Below are positions 52,401 to 61,394 of a DNA stretch of 64,000 nt, piece after piece. The stretch is from positions 124,001 to 188,000 of the forward strand of contig NZ_BAAANL010000007.1 of the NCBI RefSeq assembly GCF_039529775.1, written 5' to 3'. The position numbers and the translations under genes were made by a program. The stretch's first letter is position 1; the number at the start of each line of letters is the position of its first letter. The notes beneath the pieces were generated by a model that had not been told where the DNA came from, searched no databases, and saw nothing but the letters and a program-made list of their open reading frames with translations. This DNA comes from Myceligenerans crystallogenes. GTDB taxonomy: Bacteria > Actinomycetota > Actinomycetes > Actinomycetales > Cellulomonadaceae.

Positions 52401-52962
52401 CCTGGAGCTCCGACTCTGCCTGGAGCTCCCGGCCTGCTTCGGCCTCCGGCTCCGCTTCGGCCGCGGGCTGCGGCTCGGCCGCGGGCTGCGGCTCGGCCTC
52501 GGTCTGCTGCTCCAGCTCGGGCTCCGGCTTCGCCTCCGGCTCCCGCTCCGGCGGGACCGCAGCCGCCGCCATGCGCGGGCGCGTCTCGTCGTCCGGGAGC
52601 GTCACGGGCTCGGCGTCCGTGTCCGTCTGAACTGCGGCGTCGCCCTCGGCAGGCTCCTCCGCGGCCGCCTCGGCGTCCCGTCCGGAGGCCACCGCGTCGT
52701 CCTCGGCGGCCGGCCCGGAGGTCGCGGCGCCATCCTCGGCGTCCGGCTCAGAAACCGGGTTGCCGTCGCCAGGCACCTCAGCCACCTCCGCGTCGCCTCC
52801 CGGGGTCTCCCCGGCGGCGTCCTGCTCCGCCGGCGCCTCGCCCGCGGGTTTCTCCCGGACCGGACCCTCCTGTGCCGGATCTTCCGGCTCCGGTGGCACC
52901 GGCTCGAGCTCACCGGGTGTCGTCGGATCGAGCGTCAGGGGACGCTCCGAGGGTCGCTCCAT
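49459..52962 (-). CDS. VanW-family membrane protein with long acidic N-terminus
   Basis: 1167 residues. The first ~610 are low complexity: Glu/Pro/Ala/Asp-rich to about 470, then Pro/Ser/Ala-rich. A single hydrophobic helix at about 612-640 (LVTATVVGVVVLVGVYVISA), preceded by ARNRR, suggests the acidic part is cytoplasmic. Outside follow PG_binding_4-like repeats and a VanW domain (DDYTRTLNLIRGAEVITGD, then GGGLSQMATTSYNAAMTAGF). It probably acts at the cell wall, but VanW function is unclear. ATG at 52962. The repeat region uses many GAG/CCG codons. Confidence 0.85.
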   Translation of the reverse strand: MERPSERPLTLDPTTPGELEPVPPEPEDPAQEGPVREKPAGEAPAEQDAAGETPGGDAEVAEVPGDGNPVSEPDAEDGAATSGPAAEDDAVASGRDAEAAAEEPAEGDAAVQTDTDAEPVTLPDDETRPRMAAAAVPPEREPEAKPEPELEQQTEAEPQPAAEPQPAAEAEPEAEAGRELQAESELQAEQQAEPAEPVTADDEGAVDEGALDEGADSGTTEPATDAPGVETAAPDDEEPQVTGAEDGPEASVDADERVASVPAAQSGSRPEPAADESPTDVAADGDEPQTTADDARPEPAEPAAAADTNEEAQPESTATAEPAAAADTDESEDLAAPAAEAVVDEKPAAELAEPEPEPTEPESEPDEPELGDAAEPEAPAVADGKREATRPEPEPAEPEPGDATEPDAPAAADGKREPIEPEPTRPEPGDATAPATPAGKREPTGFTGPINVQTIALALAEAAAADAARVSPPPTAPPAEPKSRPEAKPRPVSPPAAEPRPAPTSRPSPAPALPPSLPPSLAPSPAPVQAPSPAPTQAPSPAPAPTPVPPPASPAPAPIPSFTDVVGTRPAAKPRPATTAGPGDVVAQRARDLRGWWTGTGPDGERTATPEAVAARNRRLVTATVVGVVVLVGVYVISAWARADVVPQGTTVAGIDVGGLSTAEAAGVLSDGIQEPARRKVELVAGEATTKFDPVAAGLSVDVPATADSLTGFSLSPARMWEHLFGAGPAALVVEVNEEAFKSAVGGLEESMVVAPVNGAVELAKGKPTTTPAADGTRIDPAEAGRAITGSWLAGESPIHLPTKTVAPDITQAETDGALAKAQQIVSGPVTVQVGGQQAKLEPQVLAKAVSFVAQDGRLHARFDAGMLIGAIVDRTDNLLEVSEGAQFSFASGKPEIVGGQLGTTLAAEPTRNAIRDAALGSKRIAKLTVVEQTPENSTQALHALGVKEIVAEFSTPVTDDYTRTLNLIRGAEVITGDLIRPGETFSLVTALSPISLANGYHMNGMIIGGQHIDGVGGGLSQMATTSYNAAMTAGFEDVEHWPHSYWFERYPAGHEATIAVGSKDMKVRNNTPYGAVLQSWVADGRLYVRIWSTKYYENIWTEGVKQNIVPPSVVTSTSPDCAPYPGGEAGFTITNGRTVKRVDTGEVVIEDSYTTTYGPDNATVCA

Positions 52963-53104
52963 CTATCGTTCTCCGGGGATGCTGATCTGCGAGAAGGGGG
53001 TATGAGACGAGTGATTGTCTCACTCCCTCATGACGCCCCCGACCGCGGTTTCGTTGCCTCCGGACGACGCCGAAACGCCGTCGGCCGACGACGAACCGAG
53101 GGAC

Positions 53105-53380
53105 TCAGCGCGGCAGGCGGTCCGCGCCGACCTCGATGAGCCGCGGCATCCCAGGCGGCGCGACCCTGCTGACCGCGAGGTACCGCGCCTCGGCTCGGTG
53201 CAGGCGGATGTGCTCGTCGAGCGACCAGTCCGGACCGTTCGTCAGAACCATCCCGCACGAGCAGTCGATCTCCACGCGACCACCCGGCAAGTTCCTCAGT
53301 TCCCCCACGGTCACATGGGCGGCGCGCGCATCGGCCTTCGCCCGGTGCATCGCGGCGCTGACGAGTGCGATCTTCTCCAC
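53105..53380 (-). CDS. Small hypothetical protein
   Basis: A 91-residue protein (VEKIALVSAAMHRAKADARA) with a Cys pair (IDCSCGMV) and a basic end, antisense to the sequence before zapE. The GTG at 53380 gives a sensible start. It could bind metal through the Cys pair. No family recognised. Confidence 0.55.
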   Translation of the reverse strand: MEKIALVSAAMHRAKADARAAHVTVGELRNLPGGRVEIDCSCGMVLTNGPDWSLDEHIRLHRAEARYLAVSRVAPPGMPRLIEVGADRLPR

Positions 53381-53507
53381 GCCAGGAAGCGTAGGCGCTC
53401 CCGCCACGCCGGGCCCGCCCCGCCGGCTCCCGATCGTGCCGGGAACCGCTGTGAGGTTGCTCTCCGAACCGCGGAAACACGGGGGCCCGCCGGTAACGTG
53501 GGCAGGC

Positions 53508-54587
53508 GTGACGATCACGGACCACGGCGCACCCGGTACGACGCGTTCACTTGCCCTGGTGCGGCCCGAGGTTCCCGCGGACCGCCTCGTCGAGGACATG
53601 GTGCCGCCGCCGCACTTCGCGGAGGCCAGGTTCACCACCTATCGCGCCAACCCCGCTCACCCCAGCCAGGCCCGTGCGCTCGCGCGGCTGGGTGAGTTCG
53701 CCGGGCAGGTCGTGGACGGGGCGCGACCGCGGCCGTTCGCCGCCTTCCGCAGGAAGAGCACTCCCCCGGCCGTGTACCTCGACGGCGGGTTCGGCGTCGG
53801 CAAGACCCACCTGCTCACCTCGCTCGCGCACGCCGTGACCGCGGGGCTCGGGCCCGGCGCCGTCACCTACGGCACCTTCGTGGAGTACACCAACCTCGTC
53901 GGGGCGCTCGGGTTCCTGCCCACGGTCGAGGCGCTCGCCGCCCGCCGCCTCGTCTGCATCGACGAGTTCGAGCTCGACGACGCCGGCGACACCACCCTCA
54001 TGTCCCGCCTCCTGCGCGAGCTCGCCGACCGCGGCGTGGCGCTCGCCGCGACCTCCAACACGCTGCCGGACGCGCTCGGTGAGGGCCGGTTCGCCGCCGA
54101 GGACTTCCTGCGCGAGATCCAGGCGCTCGCGGCCCGTTTCGAGGTGCTGCGGGTCGACGGCGAGGACTACCGCCACCGCGACGTCGTCACGGACGCCCGG
54201 CCGCTGCGGGACGACGACGTCGTCGCGCTCGCGACGACCCGCGAGGGCGCGACCCTCGACGCGTTCGACGACCTGACGGCGCACCTGGCCACGGTCCACC
54301 CCTCCCGTTACGGCGCGATGCTCGACGGCGTCGCCCTGGTCGCGCTGACCGGCGTGCGCCCCGTGACCCGGCAGGACGTCGCCCTGCGCCTCGTGGTGCT
54401 CGTGGACCGGCTGTACGACCGCGACGTCCCGGTGCTGCTGGGCGGTTCCGGCGAGCACGGCCTGTTCACCGAGGAGATGCTCGCGGGCGGCTACCGCAAG
54501 AAGTACTACCGTGCCCTGTCCCGCCTGGGCGCCCTCGCCGAGGAGGGCCGCCGCCTCGTCCGTGACGAGCCAGCGATCGCGAGGTAG
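53508..54587 (+). CDS. zapE: Cell division ATPase ZapE
   Basis: A 359-residue AFG1/ZapE-type ATPase: Walker A GGFGVGKTH (93-101), Walker B VCIDEFELDD (about 149-158), and the sensor region LAATSNTLPDALGEGRFAAE. In E. coli ZapE associates with the Z ring. The GTG at 53508 agrees with the conserved DHGAPGTTRSLAL start; longer frames run antisense over the small gene. Confidence 0.92.
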   Translation: MTITDHGAPGTTRSLALVRPEVPADRLVEDMVPPPHFAEARFTTYRANPAHPSQARALARLGEFAGQVVDGARPRPFAAFRRKSTPPAVYLDGGFGVGKTHLLTSLAHAVTAGLGPGAVTYGTFVEYTNLVGALGFLPTVEALAARRLVCIDEFELDDAGDTTLMSRLLRELADRGVALAATSNTLPDALGEGRFAAEDFLREIQALAARFEVLRVDGEDYRHRDVVTDARPLRDDDVVALATTREGATLDAFDDLTAHLATVHPSRYGAMLDGVALVALTGVRPVTRQDVALRLVVLVDRLYDRDVPVLLGGSGEHGLFTEEMLAGGYRKKYYRALSRLGALAEEGRRLVRDEPAIAR

Positions 54588-54608
54588 GCGGCCGCGGTCG
54601 CCCTGGCG

Positions 54609-56450
54609 TCAGTCCGCGCGGAGGACCGCCACCATCCGGGGCGGGACCGTCAGGGTGTCGCCCACCAGGCGGGTCGCGCCGGGTTCCCAGGCCGCGTGCA
54701 GGCGGTACGCCTCCGGCGGAAGGGACGTGATCGAGCCTTCCACGGGGCGCAGGAGCGTGCTCAGGCGGAGGGCCGCGAGGGAGCCCGCCGTGTTCAGCAC
54801 GATCGCCCCGCGCCCGCGGACGGCCGCGAGCACGGTCGAGTCGGTCGAGGCGCGGATCTCCAGCGGCATCTCGAGCTCCTCGGGGTGGGTGCCCCGGATG
54901 GCCAGCAGCGTCCTGGCCCAGGCGCCCAGCCGTTCCTCGTCGCCGGTGTGCGGGACGACGGGCACGTGCTCGGTGTCCAGCACGAGCGGCGTCCCCGCGA
55001 GCACGGCGAAGGCCAGCAGGCTCGCGCGCAGGTCGACGTCGTCCAGGTCGAGCAGGGCCTTGGCGGGGCTGTCGTCGTCGGCCCACGGCACGACGAGGGC
55101 CGCGCCCGGCATGCGCGTGATGTCCTCGACGACGGCGGCGCCCGCGCGCCGCATGCTCCGACGGTTGTGCCGCGGCCCCTGGCGGGCCGCGCGCCGGACG
55201 GACGGGGCCAGGTGCTCGGCGAGCAGGCGCATCATGGCCATGTTCTCCGGCCGGCCCGGCTGCAGCAGCAGCGCCGCGACCGTGCTGGTGAGCCGGTCGC
55301 TCAGGCCCGGGCCGTCGAGGTACAGGGCGTAGCGGCGCCCGGCGCGCTCGCCGTCGTGCACCACCGAGTCGGCGAGCTCCTGGACGAAGGGGATCTGCGC
55401 GCGGTCGGCGAGCGCGGGCGTGTCGAGCACGATCCCGTCCAGGTGGAACGTGTGGAACCAGTGCTGCGCGTTGTCGATGAGGAAACCGCGCGGCCCGAGG
55501 CTGCCGCTGCCGTCGAGGTTGATGCGGGTCCCGGCGGCGTCGGTCCGCACCGTGGGGCCGGAACCGATGCGCGCGGGGCCCTGACCGGGACGGCGGCGTC
55601 CCTGCAGGCCGAGCGCGCTGCTGAGGTTGATCGGCCCGGTGCGGGGCCGGGTCAGCGGGATCTGGCCGGTGCGGGGCCGCATCGCCTGGGCGGCACGGGT
55701 GGCGGCCAGCTGGTCGTCGACGCGGGTCCGGGGGCGCGCCGGCTGCGAGCCGGCGGTGTAGGGCCCGAAGGTGTCCAGCCCGAGCTCGTCGGTCACGGCC
55801 CAGCGGTACGGCACGTTCAGGACGACGGCGAGCCCCGCCTGGTGCGCGGCGTTCACGAGCCCCTGCAGCCCGGGCGGGCCGCCGAGATCCTGCGCCACCG
55901 AGTGCAGCCGCACGCCGGCCGCGGGACCGGCCTCGGGGTCGTAGGCGGACACGGGCGCGATCTCGATCCCGTCGATCCCGAGGGCGGCGATGTCGGCGAG
56001 GTGGCGGGCGGCGTCGTCGAACGTGCCGCCGGGCGTGAACGTCGCGATGTCGAGGTGCAGCAGGACGCCGGCGGTGAGGTCCGGCGGGGACCAGGCGGCG
56101 TCCGACCAGCCGAAGACCGACGGGTCGAACACCCGCGTCGGGCCGTGGATCCCGTCGGGGAGCCACACGGAGCGGGGGTCGGCCAGCAGCGGGCCGCCGT
56201 CGACGGAGAAGCCGTACTCGGTGCCGTGCGGGAGGTCGACGTCGGCGCCCCAGCTGCCGGGATGGTCGGCGCCGACCAGGCGCAGCGGCAGGTGCTCGGG
56301 TTCCTCGCCCGGGTCGTAGGGCAGCAGCACCTCGACGACGCGGGCATGGGGGGCCCACACCACCGGACGGCGACCAGGGATCGTGGACTCTGGGGCGGTG
56401 CCGGGCGGTGGGGGGGACCCGAAGGAGGGTTCGGAACGCGGTCCGGTCAC
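54609..56450 (-). CDS. Degenerate TreZ-like GH13 protein (likely inactive)
   Basis: A 613-residue protein with an N-terminal E-set-like part (VVWAPHARVVEVLLPYD) and a GH13 core of the TreZ type (FLIDNAQHWFHTFHLDGIVL, then VQELADS). Key residues are changed: the region with Arg before the nucleophile is DGIVLD (Val341 in place of Arg), the acid-base Glu segment is YALYLDGPG, and the region I His is gone (VVLNVPYRW). An RPRTG-repeat insert lies at about 258-300. Probably not a trehalohydrolase; it may be a regulator or scaffold. It follows glgX by 10 nt. Confidence 0.75.
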   Translation of the reverse strand: MTGPRSEPSFGSPPPPGTAPESTIPGRRPVVWAPHARVVEVLLPYDPGEEPEHLPLRLVGADHPGSWGADVDLPHGTEYGFSVDGGPLLADPRSVWLPDGIHGPTRVFDPSVFGWSDAAWSPPDLTAGVLLHLDIATFTPGGTFDDAARHLADIAALGIDGIEIAPVSAYDPEAGPAAGVRLHSVAQDLGGPPGLQGLVNAAHQAGLAVVLNVPYRWAVTDELGLDTFGPYTAGSQPARPRTRVDDQLAATRAAQAMRPRTGQIPLTRPRTGPINLSSALGLQGRRRPGQGPARIGSGPTVRTDAAGTRINLDGSGSLGPRGFLIDNAQHWFHTFHLDGIVLDTPALADRAQIPFVQELADSVVHDGERAGRRYALYLDGPGLSDRLTSTVAALLLQPGRPENMAMMRLLAEHLAPSVRRAARQGPRHNRRSMRRAGAAVVEDITRMPGAALVVPWADDDSPAKALLDLDDVDLRASLLAFAVLAGTPLVLDTEHVPVVPHTGDEERLGAWARTLLAIRGTHPEELEMPLEIRASTDSTVLAAVRGRGAIVLNTAGSLAALRLSTLLRPVEGSITSLPPEAYRLHAAWEPGATRLVGDTLTVPPRMVAVLRAD

Positions 56451-56460
56451 GGCGGCCAGC

Positions 56461-58605
56461 CTACTGGGATGTGCCGGATGCGCGAGTGAGCACCACGATG
56501 GAGCGTCCGGTCACGGGCAGGATCGAGCCGGGCTTGAGGACGGTGCCGGGCGTGGCGTTGTCGTCCGTGTCGAGGGCAACGGTCCACGTCATGCCGTACC
56601 GCTCGGGCGGGAGCCGGAAGTCCAGGCGCTCCGAGTGCGCGTTCAGCAGCAGGAGGAACGAGTCGTCCGTGATCGCGCCGCCGCGCCCGTCCGTCTCGGT
56701 GATCGCGTCGCCGTTGAGGAAGACGGTGACCGTGCGGGCGTAGGACGTGTGCCAGTCGACGTCGTCCATGCGGTCGCCGGTCAGGTCGAACCACTCGATG
56801 TCCGCGAGGTCCCCGACCGTGGTGCCCTCGAAGAAGCGGCGCCGCCGCAGCACCGGGTGATCCCGGCGCAGGCGGACCGCGGCGCGGGCGAAGTCCAGGA
56901 ACTCCTTGGACCCCTCGTCCGCCGACTCCCAGTCCATCCAGGTCAGCTCGTTGTCCTGGCAGTAGACGTTGTTGTTGCCGTGCTGCGTGCGGCCCAGCTC
57001 GTCGCCGTGGGACAGCATCGGCACGCCCTGGCTCAGCAGCAGGGTCAGCAGGAGGTTGCGGCGCTGGCGGTCGCGGAGCTCGTTGATCCCCGGATCCTCG
57101 GTGGGGCCCTCCGCGCCGCCGTTCCAGGAGCGGTTGTGGCTCTCGCCGTCGGCGTTGTTCTCGCCGTTCGCGTCGTTGTGCTTCTCGTTGTAGGAGACGA
57201 GGTCGGCGAGCGTGAACCCGTCGTGGGCGGTGACGAAGTTGATGGAGGCGACCGGACGGCGCCCGGTGTGCTCGTAGAGGTCGCTGCTGCCGGTCAGGCG
57301 GCTGGCGAGCTCCGGGAGCTGGGCGGGCTCGCCCCGCCAGAAGTCGCGCACCGTGTCGCGGTACCGGCCGTTCCACTCCGTCCACAGCGGCGGGAACCCG
57401 CCCACCTGGTAGCCGCCGTCGCCCAGGTCCCACGGCTCGGCGATGAGCTTGACCTGCGAGACCACCGGGTCCTGGTGGACGATGTCGAAGAACGTGCTCA
57501 GCCGGTCGACCTCGTGGAACTGGCGGGCCAGGGTGGCGGCGAGGTCGAACCGGAACCCGTCCACGTGCATCTCCTCGACCCAGTACCGCAGCGAGTCCAT
57601 GATGAGCTGCAGCACGGCCGAGGAGTGCATGAGCAGCGAGTTCCCCGTGCCCGTGGTGTCGAAGTAGTGCGCCTTGTCCTTGTCCACCAGCCGGTAGTAG
57701 GCGGCGTTGTCGATGCCCCGCAGGCCGAGCGTCGGCCCGAGGTGGTTGCCCTCGGCGGTGTGGTTGTAGACGACGTCGAGCAGCACCTCGATGCCGGCCT
57801 CGTGCAGCGCCTTGACCATGGACTTGAACTCCATGACCTGCTCGCCGCGCGTGCCGAAGCCGGCGAACCCGTTGTGCGGCGCGAAGAACCCGATCGTGTT
57901 GTAGCCCCAGTAGTTCGTAAGGCCCCGGGCGTGCAGCGACGGGTCCGTGACGAACTGGTGCACCGGCATGAGCTCCAGTGCGGTCACACCGAGGCCCTTG
58001 AGGTGGTCGACGACGACGGGATGGGCCAGCGCCGAGTACGTGCCGCGCAGTTCCTCGGGGATGTCCGGGTGCCGCATCGTCATGCCGCGCACGTGCGCCT
58101 CGTAGATGACGCTGTCGTGGTAGTCCGTGGCCGGCGGGCGGTCGTGGCCCCAGTCGAAGAACGGGTTCACCACCACCGAGGTCATCGTGTGGCCCGCCGA
58201 GTCCGACGTCGTGGGCGTCGCACCGGGCCGCGTCGCCTGGGCCGGGTCGTCGTGCGGGTAGGAGAACAGCGAGGCGTCGCCGTCGAGCGTGCCGTCCATC
58301 GCCTTGGCGTACGGGTCGAGCAGGAGCTTGGCGGGGTTGCAGCGGTGGCCCTGGGCCGGGTCGTACGGGCCGTGCACGCGGTAGCCGTACCGGGTCCCCG
58401 GGCCGAGACCCGGGAGGTAGACGTGCCACACGTCGGCGTCGACCTCCGTCACCTCGACGCGGGTCTCGGTGCCGTCGCCCGCGATCAGGCACAGCTCGAC
58501 GCGCTCGGCGACGCCGGAGTAGAGCGCGAAGTTGGTGCCGGTCCCGTCGAAGGTGGCGCCCAGCGGGTACGGGCGGCCTGGCCAGGTCTGCATACGCAGC
58601 ATCAT
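56461..58605 (-). CDS. glgX: Glycogen debranching enzyme GlgX
   Basis: A 714-residue GH13_11 enzyme. CBM48/E-set start (PGRPYPLGATFDGTGTNFAL), then catalytic DGFRFDLA with nucleophile Asp, LIAEPWD with the acid Glu, and FVTAHDGFTLADLVSYNEKH with the third Asp. It removes alpha-1,6 branches from phosphorylase-limited glycogen. The ATG at 58605 is the family-like start; the other frame to 59103 runs over a divergent gene. It is the first gene of a unit with the TreZ-like protein. Confidence 0.93.
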   Translation of the reverse strand: MMLRMQTWPGRPYPLGATFDGTGTNFALYSGVAERVELCLIAGDGTETRVEVTEVDADVWHVYLPGLGPGTRYGYRVHGPYDPAQGHRCNPAKLLLDPYAKAMDGTLDGDASLFSYPHDDPAQATRPGATPTTSDSAGHTMTSVVVNPFFDWGHDRPPATDYHDSVIYEAHVRGMTMRHPDIPEELRGTYSALAHPVVVDHLKGLGVTALELMPVHQFVTDPSLHARGLTNYWGYNTIGFFAPHNGFAGFGTRGEQVMEFKSMVKALHEAGIEVLLDVVYNHTAEGNHLGPTLGLRGIDNAAYYRLVDKDKAHYFDTTGTGNSLLMHSSAVLQLIMDSLRYWVEEMHVDGFRFDLAATLARQFHEVDRLSTFFDIVHQDPVVSQVKLIAEPWDLGDGGYQVGGFPPLWTEWNGRYRDTVRDFWRGEPAQLPELASRLTGSSDLYEHTGRRPVASINFVTAHDGFTLADLVSYNEKHNDANGENNADGESHNRSWNGGAEGPTEDPGINELRDRQRRNLLLTLLLSQGVPMLSHGDELGRTQHGNNNVYCQDNELTWMDWESADEGSKEFLDFARAAVRLRRDHPVLRRRRFFEGTTVGDLADIEWFDLTGDRMDDVDWHTSYARTVTVFLNGDAITETDGRGGAITDDSFLLLLNAHSERLDFRLPPERYGMTWTVALDTDDNATPGTVLKPGSILPVTGRSIVVLTRASGTSQ

Positions 58606-58710
58606 CACACCTGGCAGACGGCCGTGTGCGAACACCATGTGCCCACGGTGTGTCGTCGTGGTGGGCGGTGCCTCCTGGACGAGCGGTGAGGCCCGTTCAC
58701 TGCCAGGATC

Positions 58711-58995
58711 ATGCCTATGACGACGGCTGCCGGAGACTCGCGAGGAAGCGGATCCGGGACGGAACCCGAGGTGGAAGCAACGGTGGAGAGAACGGTCAGG
58801 CCCGAACCCGGCGAGGAGTCGCTGGCGGGCTACGCGAGAATCGCCCCCCGGCCCCGGAAACAGCGCCCCACCAGGCGCGCGGTCCTGGGCGGCGGCGACG
58901 CGACGAAGGCGCCCAAGCGCCTGGGCACCGGCGAGCTGGCCCCCATGGAAGGCGACAGCAGCGGCACGAGCTGGGACGACCCGGACGAGCTCTGA
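58711..58995 (+). CDS. Small acidic hypothetical protein
   Basis: A 94-residue charged, disordered-looking protein (EPEVEATVERTVRPEPGEES, then GTGELAPMEGDSSGTSWDD at the end), divergent from glgX. No family recognised. A second ATG (58717) is possible. Confidence 0.5.
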   Translation: MPMTTAAGDSRGSGSGTEPEVEATVERTVRPEPGEESLAGYARIAPRPRKQRPTRRAVLGGGDATKAPKRLGTGELAPMEGDSSGTSWDDPDEL

Positions 58996-59022
58996 CCCGC
59001 CACGGTCAGACAGGGGCCGACG

Positions 59023-59110
59023 CCGGCCACCGATCCGACGCGGGGCCGGCACCGGCCACCGATCAGCCCTGGGGACGGCGCCGGCCACTGATCCGACGCG
59101 CACGGCGCCG
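59023..59110. repeat. Imperfect 29-bp tandem repeat, three units
   Basis: CCGGCCAC[CT]GATC recurs at 59023, 59052 and 59081, exactly 29 nt apart. It lies between the small gene and the convergent SDR gene, and no protein is encoded there. Confidence 0.65.
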
Positions 59111-59117
59111 GCGCCGG

Positions 59118-59831
59118 TCAGACGTGCACGACGCCGGCCGCCGCCGGATCGTCCAGGATCGCCGCAAGGGCGTGCACGACGGCGCCCGGGGCCACCTCAC
59201 GCTCCGGCGCCACGTTCCGGTCGTCCCCCGCGACCGCATGGTCGAGCACCAGCTCATGGAACCGGAGCGCGCGCCCGGCCCGTTCGGGTACGACGACGTC
59301 GCCGACCCCCGCGGCCTCGCCCCCGGCGCCGGACGCCTCCTCGAGCCGGAGAACCTGCACGAGCATGGCGAGGCCCGCCCCAGTCACGTTGACCGCCCCG
59401 GAACCCGCCATGGCCTCCGCCCGGGCGGCGCCGTTGAGGACGACGTAGGCGGGGTGCGGCTCCTCGCTCGCACGGAGCAGCGGGGCCAGGGCCCTGATCG
59501 TGGCGAGGTGTGCGGTGAGGTGGCTGTCGAGCGTCGCGCGCCAGGCCGCCAGATCCGGCTCGTCGAGCAGCCGCGGGCCGAGCTGCCAGCCGCCGATCGA
59601 CGCGACGGCCCCGCCGGGCAGGGGCAACCCGGCCCGCTCGCAGGCCACCCGCACCGCCTCGCCCAGGCCGGCGACGTCGTCGTACCGCACGGGGACGACC
59701 GGCCCGGCGTCGTCGGGCATCGGCAGCGGTGAACGCGACACGGCCAGGACCGCGCGCCCCGCGCGCGACAGCCCGGCCACGACGCGGCTCCCCACGAAAC
59801 CACTCGCCCCGGCCACCACCACAGGAGTCAT
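59118..59831 (-). CDS. NAD-dependent epimerase/SDR-like protein
   Basis: A 237-residue Rossmann protein. The GASGFVGSRVVAGL nucleotide-binding loop is at residues 8-21. The catalytic Tyr-x-x-x-Lys seems absent from the usual place (VLNGAARAEAMAGSGAVNVT covers that region), so it may be a non-classical member. The product is unknown. Confidence 0.7.
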   Translation of the reverse strand: MTPVVVAGASGFVGSRVVAGLSRAGRAVLAVSRSPLPMPDDAGPVVPVRYDDVAGLGEAVRVACERAGLPLPGGAVASIGGWQLGPRLLDEPDLAAWRATLDSHLTAHLATIRALAPLLRASEEPHPAYVVLNGAARAEAMAGSGAVNVTGAGLAMLVQVLRLEEASGAGGEAAGVGDVVVPERAGRALRFHELVLDHAVAGDDRNVAPEREVAPGAVVHALAAILDDPAAAGVVHV

Positions 59832-59951
59832 GCGTCCGACGCTACCGCCGGGTGCCGCGGCACGGCCAAGGATCGGACACCGCGCGGCATCCGGGGCGTA
59901 CCGAACTACGCTGACCGTGATCCGTCCGTCCAGCCAGCACAGGAGCGCACG

Positions 59952-61394
59952 TTGTCAGCACAGTCAGCACGAGCACAGATCGGTGTCACCGGCCTGGCCG
60001 TCATGGGCCGCAACCTGGCCCGGAACTTCGCCCGGAACGGGTTCACGGTGGCGGTGCACAACCGCTCGTACGCCCGGACCGAGTCCCTGGTCGCCGAGCA
60101 CGGTGACGAGGGCGACTTCGTGCCGTCGGAGACGATCGAGGACTTCGTCGCCTCGCTCGAGCGACCCCGCAAGGTCGTGATCATGGTCAAGGCGGGCGGA
60201 CCCACCGACGCCGTCATCGACGAGCTGCTCCCCTTCCTCGACGAGGGCGACATCGTGGTCGACGCCGGGAACGCGCACTTCCCCGACACGATCCGCCGCG
60301 AGAAGGCGCTCGCGGCCAAGGGCCTGCACTTCGTGGGCACGGGCGTGTCGGGCGGCGAGGAAGGCGCGCTGCTGGGCCCGTCGATCATGCCGGGCGGCAC
60401 CAAGGAGTCGTACGCGAGCCTGGGCCCGATCCTGGAGAAGATCTCCGCCCACGTCGACGGCGTCCCCTGCTGCACGCACGTGGGCCCCGACGGCGCCGGC
60501 CACTTCGTCAAGATGGTGCACAACGGCATCGAGTACGCCGACATGCAGCTCATCGCCGAGGCGTACGACCTGCTGCGGGTGGGCCTGGGCGCCTCGGCCG
60601 CGGAGATCGGCGACATCTTCGAGGAGTGGAACACGGGCGACCTGGAGTCGTTCCTCATCGAGATCACCGCCGACGTGCTCAAGCACACCGACGCCGCCAC
60701 CGGCAAGGCGTTCGTGGACGTCGTGCTCGACCAGGCGCAGCAGAAGGGCACCGGCCGCTGGACCGTGCAGAACGGCCTGGACCTGGGCGTGCCGATCACC
60801 GGGATCGCCGAGGCGACGTTCGCCCGCGGCCTGTCCGGCTCGGTGCCGCAGCGCGAGGCCGCGCAGGGCCTGCCCGCCCACACGGCGGGCTGGGAGGTCA
60901 AGGACCGGGAGTCCTTTGTCGAGGACGTGCGCCAGGCCCTCTACGCCTCCAAGATCGTGGCCTACTCCCAGGGCCTCGACCAGATCGCGGCGGCGTCGGC
61001 CGAGTACGGCTGGGACATCGACCGCGGCGCCACGGCGCGCATCTGGCGCGGCGGCTGCATCATCCGCGCGCGCTTCCTGAACCGCATCACCGAGGCGTAC
61101 GAGCGCGACGCGAACCTGCCGCTGCTGCTCGCCGACGAGTTCTTCGCCTCCGCGATCGACCAGGGCCTGGCGTCCTGGCGCCGCATCGTGGCCGGTGCCG
61201 CGCAGGCCGGTATCCCCGCCCCGGCGTTCTCCTCGTCCCTGAGCTACTACGATGCGGTGCGCGCGCCGCGTCTGCCCGCGGCCCTGATCCAGGCCCAGCG
61301 GGACTTCTTCGGTGCGCACACGTACCGTCGCACCGACCGCGACGGCGTGTTCCACACCGAATGGTCGGGGGACCGCACGGAGGCTGAGGCGTGA
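59952..61394 (+). CDS. gnd: 6-phosphogluconate dehydrogenase, decarboxylating
   Basis: A 480-residue enzyme oxidising 6-phosphogluconate to ribulose 5-phosphate and CO2. N-terminal VTGLAVMGRNLARNF with the NADP loop, active-site VGPDGAGHFVKMVHNGIEY, IWRGGCIIRARFL, and SLSYYDAVRAPRLPAALIQA. The TTG at 59952 is preceded by CAGGAG. Its stop overlaps the next gene as GTGA (61391-61394). Confidence 0.96.
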   Translation: MSAQSARAQIGVTGLAVMGRNLARNFARNGFTVAVHNRSYARTESLVAEHGDEGDFVPSETIEDFVASLERPRKVVIMVKAGGPTDAVIDELLPFLDEGDIVVDAGNAHFPDTIRREKALAAKGLHFVGTGVSGGEEGALLGPSIMPGGTKESYASLGPILEKISAHVDGVPCCTHVGPDGAGHFVKMVHNGIEYADMQLIAEAYDLLRVGLGASAAEIGDIFEEWNTGDLESFLIEITADVLKHTDAATGKAFVDVVLDQAQQKGTGRWTVQNGLDLGVPITGIAEATFARGLSGSVPQREAAQGLPAHTAGWEVKDRESFVEDVRQALYASKIVAYSQGLDQIAAASAEYGWDIDRGATARIWRGGCIIRARFLNRITEAYERDANLPLLLADEFFASAIDQGLASWRRIVAGAAQAGIPAPAFSSSLSYYDAVRAPRLPAALIQAQRDFFGAHTYRRTDRDGVFHTEWSGDRTEAEA

